6,997 nt of DNA, taken from positions 1 to 6,997 of the forward strand of contig JAAUZW010000046.1 of NCBI GenBank assembly GCA_014804385.1, given 5' to 3'. This stretch comes from Lachnospiraceae bacterium (GTDB lineage: Bacteria > Bacillota > Clostridia > Lachnospirales > Lachnospiraceae). The translations under genes and the position numbers were made by a program. Positions 1 through 5,282 of the stretch are shown in pieces (the first letter of the stretch is position 1; each line of letters opens with the position of its first letter). A model generated the notes under the pieces. That model ran no database searches. It was not told where the DNA came from and saw only the letters and a list, made by a program, of their open reading frames with translations.

Positions 1-1
1 A

Positions 2-376
2 TTATCTGAGGCCTGATCTGAACAAGGATCCGGTAGATCTGGTTGACTCGACCATCCTGGAAAGTTTTACTGCAACCTTTCCGGTAGGTTCCCAGCCAAG
101 GGCTTCATAAATGGCAACCATTCCCTCCGGAGAAATGTCACTGGTAAAGTAAACGATAGAAGCCTCCCCATCAGCAGCCGGTTCCGTGACATCATTTGAT
201 TCCCCACTGGTATTCACTTCACTGGAAACTGCTTCATCAGATGCCGAAGGCACTGTTTCACTCTGCTGTATACTGCTGCCCTGCCCTGATGTTTCCGGTG
301 CGCTCCCTGAATTTCCACAGCCGACCAGAAGCGCCAGCATGGAAATCACAACACCAAATGTAATCATACGTTTCAT
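2..376 (-). CDS. Lipoprotein with start of a DUF362 domain, frame broken or truncated at window edge
   Basis: The 124-residue product begins with a lipoprotein signal peptide (MKRM, hydrophobic core, lipobox LVGC with the lipidated cysteine at residue 20). A Ser/Thr/Glu-rich, low-complexity linker follows (about residues 21-70), typical of a tether to the outer face of the membrane. Residues 73-106 (SIVYFTSDISPEG, EALGWEPTGKVAVKLS) match my memory of the opening of DUF362 proteins, which are about 300 residues or more and often Fe-S associated. After Ser106 the translation no longer looks like that family, and a TAA closes the frame at 2-4. The likely explanation is a frameshift near 60, or a truncated gene whose remainder lies left of the window. 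The start is supported by GGAGGTC (384-390) seven bases upstream. It lies 20 bases after the hydrolase gene and is probably the third gene of the operon. The function of the family is not settled. Confidence 0.7.
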   Translation of the reverse strand: MKRMITFGVVISMLALLVGCGNSGSAPETSGQGSSIQQSETVPSASDEAVSSEVNTSGESNDVTEPAADGEASIVYFTSDISPEGMVAIYEALGWEPTGKVAVKLSRMVESTRSTGSLFRSGLR

Positions 377-383
377 AAATCTT

Positions 384-390
384 GACCTCC
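384..390 (-). promoter_or_regulatory. Ribosome binding site of the DUF362 lipoprotein
   Basis: On the minus strand this reads GGAGGTC, seven bases before the ATG at 374-376. It lies in the 20-base gap after the hydrolase stop codon, so the lipoprotein can be translated independently from the same transcript. Confidence 0.7.
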
Positions 391-396
391 ACTTCT

Positions 397-1398
397 TTAA
401 TTATTTTCATATATATCCGTCAGCCACCTGTCAAACTCCGGAACCCAATCAGAATCTGCGTTCCCTGCGCCAAAGCCATGAGGCTGTCCGTCATAACAAT
501 GTTCTTCTACTGAAACACCAGCCTCGCGTACCGCATCGGCATTTGCCATAAACTGCCTGTAAAAGGGATCTTCTGTTCCATAGGCATAGAATGTAGGCGG
601 CAGGCTGGAGCTGCGGAATTTTTCAACATCTGTGGAGCCTACGGACAATCTACCGTAAAAGGAATAGATATGTCCAATTGCCGCCGAATCTGCAGATACA
701 CTGTCAAGGGAATCGGGAACATAGTTCTCATCAAGCAATGTTGGACTGACAGTACCTTTCCAGTTGAGTACCTGTTCACCGCAGAGGATTCCGCCTGCCG
801 AATATCCCACAACCGCAATGTCCTTCTCATCAATGCCGTATTCTTCGGCATAATAGCGGACATAGCGGACGGCCCTGGCAAGGTCAAGTGCCCCTTCTTC
901 CTGTGTATAGGGCCAGAGCCTGTACTGTACCACAAAACATTGATATCCCAGCTCCGTCAGCTTTTCCGCCGTGGGATAGGTATCCCCCTGATTGCCACGG
1001 AACATAAAGGCACCGCCCGCACAAAGCATGACTGCTCCCTTTACTGGGATCTCCGGATTTGCAGGGTAATATTCCATGCTTGGCCTGAAATCAGGTGGGT
1101 CAAAGTAGTCGGCTGATTCAGAATAAGTTCTGGGAGCCGGCATTTTCCCTTCCTCCCAAAGATAAATAACCTGTTCTGTTCCGGGTGTGGGCACTTCCAG
1201 ATGAAACCCGACAATATCCGTTTCACCTTTTGACCGTGCGCTCGCCTCGTCATACTCGGCATCGGATGAAGGCTTTTCCATTTCAACCGAAACCTCCCTT
1301 TGCATATCCGAACCACCGCTTTCACTTTGACTCCCCGAACAGGCAGTAAGTCCGCATACAAATAGTAGACTCAAACAGATTGGAATACATCTTTTCAC
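397..1398 (-). CDS. Secreted alpha/beta-hydrolase (esterase-like) lipoprotein
   Basis: This is a 333-residue predicted lipoprotein esterase or lipase-like enzyme of the alpha/beta-hydrolase fold; the substrate is unknown. I chose the GTG at 1396-1398 as start because AAAGGAG lies nine bases upstream and translation then opens with a clean signal peptide (MKRCIPIC, lipobox LTAC, lipidated Cys20). An upstream in-frame GTG at 1417-1419 would add seven residues but has no good ribosome site. The mature part has an acidic, Ser-rich linker, an oxyanion-hole-like CAGGAF (about 126-131, in place of the usual HGG), the nucleophile elbow GYSAGG with Ser200, Asp277 in GTEDPF and His307 in QPHGFG. The triad is therefore complete and the enzyme is probably active outside the membrane. 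It lies 38 bases downstream of the EFR1 gene and 20 bases upstream of the DUF362 gene, in one apparent operon. Carbohydrate-esterase or peptidase-like activity are both possible. Confidence 0.88.
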   Translation of the reverse strand: MKRCIPICLSLLFVCGLTACSGSQSESGGSDMQREVSVEMEKPSSDAEYDEASARSKGETDIVGFHLEVPTPGTEQVIYLWEEGKMPAPRTYSESADYFDPPDFRPSMEYYPANPEIPVKGAVMLCAGGAFMFRGNQGDTYPTAEKLTELGYQCFVVQYRLWPYTQEEGALDLARAVRYVRYYAEEYGIDEKDIAVVGYSAGGILCGEQVLNWKGTVSPTLLDENYVPDSLDSVSADSAAIGHIYSFYGRLSVGSTDVEKFRSSSLPPTFYAYGTEDPFYRQFMANADAVREAGVSVEEHCYDGQPHGFGAGNADSDWVPEFDRWLTDIYENN

Positions 1399-1407
1399 TG
1401 TAAGATT

Positions 1408-1414
1408 CTCCTTT
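1408..1414 (-). promoter_or_regulatory. Ribosome binding site that decides the hydrolase start
   Basis: The minus strand reads AAAGGAG, nine bases before the GTG at 1396-1398. This site lies inside the reading frame that would begin at the upstream GTG (1417-1419). That favours the downstream start, which also gives a canonical lipoprotein signal sequence. Confidence 0.7.
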
Positions 1415-1436
1415 CTCACATAACCTGCTGCTATTT

Positions 1437-2213
1437 TTAATCGCCTGCGGTCTGGTCATTTGCCCTTACCAATTCACAGAGTGTTACATGTTCATTGCGA
1501 TATCTGGCAGCAGGATTCTTCTCCGGCCTGGAAAGTTTGAACTGTACCGCCATTTTGGGGCAGGCATGGACACAGGCGTAACATGCCTGGCAGTTCTCCG
1601 GATTATGGATGGCATACTGGTTTTCCAAGTGGATACACCCGGCCGGGCATACTCTGGTACAGATTCCACAACCAACACATTCATCAGTCACCTGAAAAGC
1701 CGCCCAGATTGTCTCCGGCGCATTTTTCACCATCTTTATATACACTTTATGGGCTGTCATTTCTGCAAGGCTTGCCTTTTGTATGCCTCCCTTTTTTGCC
1801 CGGATATCATCCCTGATCTGATCCAGATGTTTTTCCACCTGCTTATCCTTCGCCATCTGCTCGTTCATATCAAATGCCGGAAGGAAATTATCCACCATCT
1901 CAATCGAGGTAATATAATCTACCCTCTTGCCCACACTTTGAATGAATCTGCCAGCGATTTCTGCAGCCCCTCCATGATGTGCGCCATAGGTCAATACAAC
2001 AAACAGATAATTCGTATCAAAGGTAGCCTCACGGATAAATTCTTTCACCATGCCTGGCATTTCATGTCCATAGACTGGGCATACAATACCAATACTGTCT
2101 GCCTCAAACTCCAGCCTTTCACTCTTTATTACCTGCGGGATGCTTATGATTTCTTCATCCAACTCTTTTGCCACATACAGGCTGTTTCCAGTTCCTGTAA
2201 AATAAAAAATCAT
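1437..2213 (-). CDS. EFR1-type flavodoxin/ferredoxin fusion protein
   Basis: This 258-residue cytoplasmic redox protein joins an N-terminal flavodoxin-like domain (about 1-165) to a C-terminal dicluster ferredoxin domain. The FMN phosphate-binding loop is visible at the extreme N-terminus (FTGTGNS, residues 5-11). The first 4Fe-4S motif is C179, C182, C185, C189 (CxxCxxCxxxCP) and the second is C208, C211, C214, C218, again followed by proline. The length and order fit the EFR1 family common in gut Clostridia, which is assumed to shuttle electrons between flavin and Fe-S centres; the partner is unknown. The ATG has a strong GAGGAGGG ribosome site (2221-2228). It is the first gene of the minus-strand operon, upstream of the esterase and the DUF362 lipoprotein, and diverges from a LysR regulator. 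The gene looks intact. Confidence 0.92.
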   Translation of the reverse strand: MIFYFTGTGNSLYVAKELDEEIISIPQVIKSERLEFEADSIGIVCPVYGHEMPGMVKEFIREATFDTNYLFVVLTYGAHHGGAAEIAGRFIQSVGKRVDYITSIEMVDNFLPAFDMNEQMAKDKQVEKHLDQIRDDIRAKKGGIQKASLAEMTAHKVYIKMVKNAPETIWAAFQVTDECVGCGICTRVCPAGCIHLENQYAIHNPENCQACYACVHACPKMAVQFKLSRPEKNPAARYRNEHVTLCELVRANDQTAGD

Positions 2214-2240
2214 TCCTGTTCCCTCCTCTAAGTTGTATCA

Positions 2241-2270
2241 ATTTTATTGCAAATTTTTTTGTTTGTACAA
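2241..2270 (-). promoter_or_regulatory. Candidate promoter of the EFR1-hydrolase-DUF362 operon
   Basis: On the minus strand a TAAAAT -10 element (2241-2246, 5 of 6 to consensus) follows a weak TTGTAC -35 (2265-2270) with an 18-base spacer. The predicted transcription start is near 2234, just before the ribosome site. The weak -35 is what would be expected of a promoter needing an activator, in line with the inverted repeat upstream at 2291-2305. Confidence 0.5.
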
Positions 2271-2290
2271 TGCCGATTTCGCAATCCAGA

Positions 2291-2305
2291 TTCCACAAAA
2301 TGGAA
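2291..2305. promoter_or_regulatory. Probable LysR-type operator (T-N11-A inverted repeat)
   Basis: TTCCA and TGGAA form perfect five-base arms around CAAAA. The T at 2292 and A at 2304 give the T-N11-A spacing of LysR-type recognition sites. The centre (2298) is about 64 bases upstream of the predicted operon start on the minus strand, matching the known position near -65 for activation. It also lies just upstream of the predicted lysR -35, where binding could affect the regulator's own promoter. The assignment is inferred from geometry and position. Confidence 0.55.
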
Positions 2306-2313
2306 CCTGAACA

Positions 2314-2342
2314 TTTACTTTCTTTTTCGCACCTGTTACAAT
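2314..2342 (+). promoter_or_regulatory. Candidate promoter of the LysR-type regulator gene
   Basis: TTTACT (2314-2319, 4 of 6) and TACAAT (2337-2342, 5 of 6) are separated by 17 bases, a good sigma-70/sigma-A arrangement. Transcription would start near 2349, leaving a leader of about 70 bases before the ATG at 2420. Confidence 0.55.
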
Positions 2343-2419
2343 GGTAGAAATGGCGCCAATGGAGGCCACATCTGCCACAAATCAAAGGCTCTGTAGCAAG
2401 AAGAAAGAGGTAAATCTAT

Positions 2420-3262
2420 ATGAATGATTATAATATTCTGGAACAGTTTGTTACTTTTTACCGAACCGGAACCCTGCGTGAAACAGCAAAAAAAATGCAT
2501 ATTTCCCAGCCTGCGCTGACAAGAAATATGCAGAAATTAGAAGCTGAATTTGAAGTTCCTCTGTTTCACCGCACCAAAAACAGTATTTCCCTGAATGAAA
2601 CCGGCCTTCTGGCTGCAGAAGATGCGGCTATGCTACTGAAGCAGACAGAAAATATGCTCCGACATGCCCGTGATTTCGACCGTGCGGGAAGAACCATCAA
2701 GCTCGGCTCCTGCACGCCCACCCACGTTGCGGAAATCATTCAGCGCATCACTGCCTTCCATTCAACGGCTGCCATTTCATCAGAAATAAAAAACATCCCC
2801 CAGCTTCTTGAAGGAATAAAGGATGAAACATACCAATTTGTACTGCTTCCTTTCTGTCCAGAAGATGATGATTTATATTATAGGAAATGGGGCGAAGAGC
2901 ATTTATCCTTCCTTCTTCCAAAACGGCATCGTTTTGCCCGCAGGAAACACTTAAGCGTTTCCGAAATGAACGGGGAGAATATGCTCCTGTTTCAGGATAT
3001 CGGCTTCTGGCATGATCTGGTAGTGGATAAAATGCCGGATTCCCGATTCCTTATCCAGACAGAGCGGTACACCTTCTTAGAACTGATTGAAAATTCCATA
3101 ATGCCAAGTTTCGCCACTGATGCTTTCCGTAATGTATTTCCCGGTGCTTCACCCGCGGCAGACCGTATCGCAGTGCCTATCACAGATCCAGAGTTCAATG
3201 TCAGTTACTATTTAGTCTGCAGTAAAGCAAATCAGGGCAAATTGAAAGCATTATATCAGTAA
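2420..3262 (+). CDS. LysR-family transcriptional regulator
   Basis: This 280-residue cytoplasmic DNA-binding regulator has the usual LysR layout. An N-terminal winged helix-turn-helix covers about residues 3-62 (recognition region around 18-37 with SQPALTRNMQKLE, then the wing VPLFHRTKN and the LNETG turn). A linker helix is followed by a substrate-binding-protein-like effector domain (about 91-280). Length is slightly short but within family range and no interruption is seen. The ATG has an AGAAAGAGG site about ten bases upstream. The gene is divergent from the EFR1 operon and shares a 206-base regulatory gap containing a T-N11-A repeat, so it most likely controls that operon and perhaps itself. 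The co-inducer cannot be read from the sequence. The downstream genes are pseudogenes beyond a hairpin and are probably not its targets. Confidence 0.92.
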   Translation: MNDYNILEQFVTFYRTGTLRETAKKMHISQPALTRNMQKLEAEFEVPLFHRTKNSISLNETGLLAAEDAAMLLKQTENMLRHARDFDRAGRTIKLGSCTPTHVAEIIQRITAFHSTAAISSEIKNIPQLLEGIKDETYQFVLLPFCPEDDDLYYRKWGEEHLSFLLPKRHRFARRKHLSVSEMNGENMLLFQDIGFWHDLVVDKMPDSRFLIQTERYTFLELIENSIMPSFATDAFRNVFPGASPAADRIAVPITDPEFNVSYYLVCSKANQGKLKALYQ

Positions 3263-3516
3263 TCCGGTTTATATTTATTCATATTCGCAGCATCGAAAAC
3301 AATCCCTATTTCCTATGTATTGGACTTATTGATTTATGCCTTTATATTCTCTCACAATATGATAAGTTGAAGCAGCGCCGGTTGATATCTATGCTGATGG
3401 AGACGTTATGATTTTCTTATCCATGCGGCAAGATTCTTGTGGATGAAGTAAAGAAAATAGACAGGCAGAAGTTCCTTAAGATTGTTTATAAATTTGCCAG
3501 CGGGATATCAATGTGA
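3262..3516 (+). pseudogene. Unidentified ORF remnant interrupted by one TGA
   Basis: The 444-base stretch between the LysR gene and the transporter holds a frame that reads protein-like from about 3262 to a TGA at 3514-3516. It is broken by a single in-frame TGA at 3409-3411. The upstream part includes ENNPYFLCIGLIDLCLYIL and DKLKQRRLISMLMETL; the part after the stop includes SYPCGKILVDEVKKIDRQ and KFLKIVYKFASGISM. The two halves look like continuous sequence, with TGA perhaps standing for an original tryptophan codon. There is no clear start or ribosome site, so this is probably the C-terminal end of a lost gene. I do not recognise the family, and chance coding cannot be excluded. Confidence 0.4.
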
Positions 3517-3544
3517 ATAATAAATAAGTATGAAAAAGCAGAGA

Positions 3545-3577
3545 TAGGATACCAAAAGATTTATGGCATCCTATTTT
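3545..3577 (+). terminator. Terminator-like hairpin, possibly bidirectional
   Basis: TAGGAT (3545-3550) pairs with ATCCTA (3568-3573). After one A/C mismatch, CCA (3552-3554) pairs with TGG (3564-3566), leaving a nine-base loop. TTTT and further T-rich sequence follow on the plus strand. On the minus strand the hairpin is followed by a run ending in CTTTTTC, so it could work both ways. It would end transcripts coming from the LysR gene and ORF remnant before the transporter region. Confidence 0.6.
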
Positions 3578-3647
3578 ACTTTGTTTTATGACAAAAAAGG
3601 TCGGATTTACTACCGCAAAACACAGTGAGGTTTCATTTTAAAACTGC

Positions 3648-3702
3648 TAGAATTACCACATAAATTACAAATACGCTTTTGGCGGATACACACAAAGGAG
3701 GT
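3648..3702 (+). promoter_or_regulatory. Start region of the decayed transporter gene (weak -10, strong ribosome site)
   Basis: A consensus AAAGGAGGT ribosome site (3694-3702) sits four bases before the ATG at 3707. TAGAAT (3648-3653) is a possible -10, but there is no convincing -35 at the expected distance. That suggests a promoter that was activator-dependent, plausibly through the AraC protein encoded downstream, or one that has decayed. Confidence 0.4.
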
Positions 3703-3706
3703 AATT

Positions 3707-4478
3707 ATGAGCAAAGAAAGTAATGGAAAGCTATCCAAATTAACGATTGGCTCTTATGCCATGTCTTATGGAAGCGGTTATCAGATCATGGGGTCTCTGG
3801 TAGGTTCCTATCTGATGGTCTTCATGACAGACACATTTGGGATTCCTGCAGCAGCAGTTGGCGTTATCATGGTTTTGGCATCTATCTGAGATGCAATTAA
3901 TGATTCTATGATGGGTGTCCTTGCAGACAAGACTAAGACACGTTTCGGAAAATACAGGCCGTATTTTCTCTTTGTCCCCGCCTTGTTGACAGTAGTAGTA
4001 GTGTTGCTGTTTTCATGTCCGAATCTGTCTGACACAGGTAAAATCATATGGACAGGTGTTTTCTATATTGGATATGGTATGCTCCGTACTGCAATCGAAA
4101 TTCCCTGTAATGCACTTATTAATGCTGTAACTAATCAGGAAACAGAGCGGCAGAAAATGATTTCTGCATATAGTTTGGTCATGGGGATATTTACCACTAT
4201 CACAACATCTTTTGCCCTCAGTGCAGTCTCGCTGTTTGGCGGTGAAAATACTGCAAAAGGATACATGATCGTTGTAGGATTTGCCGGAGTTTTGATGACG
4301 GTTTCCTGTCTGATATGCTTTTTCTCGACAGAAGAAAAATATATCGTCGAAACGGAAAGAATTCCGTTTATACAGCAGATGAAAAACCTTATCAATGTAA
4401 AAGGCCTGGTCACAACAGTCATTATCTGGCTTGGCGGTTATATTGCATATAATATCATGATGGGCTCCTGAATGTATT
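3707..4478 (+). pseudogene. GPH-family (MelB/XylP-like) sugar:cation symporter, N-terminal half, nonsense-interrupted
   Basis: The frame encodes the first six to seven membrane helices of a glycoside-pentoside-hexuronide symporter, which normally has 12 helices and about 450-480 residues. An in-frame TGA at codon 61 (3887-3889) falls in the family motif normally read as WDAxND; the sequence resumes without a frame change as DAINDSMMGVLADKTKTR, then FGKYRPY, the diagnostic loop after helix 2. Hydrophobic segments follow up to about residue 254 (YIAYNIMMGS), where a second TGA occurs (4469-4471). A few codons later the sequence changes abruptly to GH43 coding in another frame, so the C-terminal half is gone. 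Other tryptophans in this gene use TGG, so recoding of TGA is unlikely. It was probably the transporter of an oligosaccharide or xyloside utilisation locus with the adjacent GH43 gene. It cannot now give a working transporter. Confidence 0.85.
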
Positions 4479-5119
4479 CGGATTGATGAATCCTATTATA
4501 TGGCGGCCACCTTTGGCGGAAGTACGAGAAAAAAAGGAATTCAGATTCTGAAAGCAGCCAGCGCGGAAGGTCCCTTTGTTCCCTTGACCAAATATCCTGT
4601 TACTCCTGCGGAGTGGAATTGTCTGGACGGTACTTTCTATCATGAAAAAAATGGTGCCGTATGGTTGGTATTTAGCCATAGTGTACCCGAAGAACCACGC
4701 GGCGCGATATGCGCGGCTCCGCTGAATACATCCATGACAAAGTTTACGTCGAAACCTAATATTTTATTTTATATGGATACTGTTTCATGGGCAAAGCCTA
4801 TTCCATTTGCAAAAGCAGAATTTGGAGTGGATGGAGATGCATTTTTTCAGACGGTCCATATCTGTTCACCGCCGGGGACGGAAAGCTTTGTATGCTGTTT
4901 TCAAGTTGGAGCCACCACGGATATGCTATGGGAATTGCTACTTCGTCAGACGGTACTCTTACAGGACAATGGCTTTTTTCGGAAGTTCCGATTCTGGATG
5001 GCGGCGGCCATGGTATGATATTTTCCGATAAAAATGGAGAACTTTTACTCACCTATCATCATCCTAACGAGCCGAAGACGGAGCATCCGGTATTTGAACC
5101 CTTAAAAAAATATTTGTAG
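4479..5119 (+). pseudogene. GH43-family glycoside hydrolase fragment, N-terminus deleted and frameshifted
   Basis: About 210 codons of a glycoside hydrolase family 43 protein (arabinan/xylan-type five-bladed propeller) remain. The first part reads RIDESYYMAATFGGSTRK, GIQILKAASAEGPF, then WNCLDGTFYHEKNG and VWLVFSHS. In the run of six T at 4842-4847 the homologous frame shifts by one: continuing as SDGPYLF, MLFSSWSHHGYAMGIA, GGHGMIF and HHPNEPKTEHPVFEPL to a TAG at 5117-5119. Restoring a seventh T gives an uninterrupted DAFFSDGP. The N-terminal part, roughly 80-100 residues including the region where the family's catalytic base aspartate lies, is missing. It was lost in the same event that truncated the transporter, since the two coding sequences abut near 4478. 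No start codon or ribosome site belongs to the fragment. The natural substrate is not determinable. Confidence 0.85.
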
Positions 5120-5136
5120 ATTAGATGAGAACTAAA

Positions 5137-5181
5137 ACAGAATCTGCACCGAATGCGTTTATACTATTTGGTGCATTCTGT
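5137..5181 (+). repeat. Inverted repeat with two competing pairings downstream of GH43 remnant
   Basis: ACAGAA and TGCACC (5137-5150, with a TC bulge) can pair with GGTGCATTCTGT (5170-5181), a 12-pair stem with a 19-base loop. Alternatively GAATGC (5151-5156) can pair with GCATTC (5173-5178). No T run follows, so it is not a canonical intrinsic terminator. It may be a weakened terminator of the old sugar operon or an mRNA 3' end structure. Confidence 0.4.
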
Positions 5182-5202
5182 ATATGAAAATGCTGATCAT
5201 TC

Positions 5203-5232
5203 TTGACGACAAAGCCTTGCCGCTGATACAGT
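5203..5232 (+). promoter_or_regulatory. Candidate promoter of the AraC-family regulator gene
   Basis: TTGACG (5203-5208, 5 of 6) and TACAGT (5227-5232, 4 of 6) are 18 bases apart. Transcription would start near 5239, about 44 bases before the ATG. It suggests the regulator can be transcribed independently of the decayed upstream genes. Confidence 0.45.
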
Positions 5233-5282
5233 AAATAAGCATGATACCACATAAACTTTTGTAGAATATAACGGATAACGCT

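Noticed and set aside
27..41. GGATCC and AGATCT close together, resembling a cloning linker
   Set aside because: Both occur by chance and no other vector-like sequence is present; they only fall where the DUF362 frame fails.
186..1116. Plus-strand open frames opposite the lipoprotein genes
   Set aside because: They are shadows of the well-supported minus-strand lipoprotein and hydrolase genes, with no ribosome sites or protein-like patterns.
1488..2231. Long plus-strand open frame (247 codons) opposite the EFR1 gene
   Set aside because: It is antisense to a gene with clear FMN-loop and cysteine motifs, and its translation is rich in Cys, His and Ile with no domain signal.
2351..2358. Palindrome TGGCGCCA in the lysR leader
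   Set aside because: Eight bases only, no second copy in the gap, and it lies downstream of the predicted lysR start; too little to call an operator.
3263..3706. Insertion sequence explaining the remnants
   Set aside because: No terminal inverted repeats, target duplications or transposase-like coding could be found in the gap or at the fusion junctions.
4842..4850. Programmed -1 frameshift in the GH43 sequence
   Set aside because: The run is A TTT TTT C in phase, not a canonical slippery heptamer. The gene has no start or N-terminus, so regulated recoding is pointless.
4455..5052. Minus-strand open frames across the GH43 remnant
   Set aside because: The plus strand has strong GH43 similarity in this stretch; the minus frames have no motif or ribosome site.
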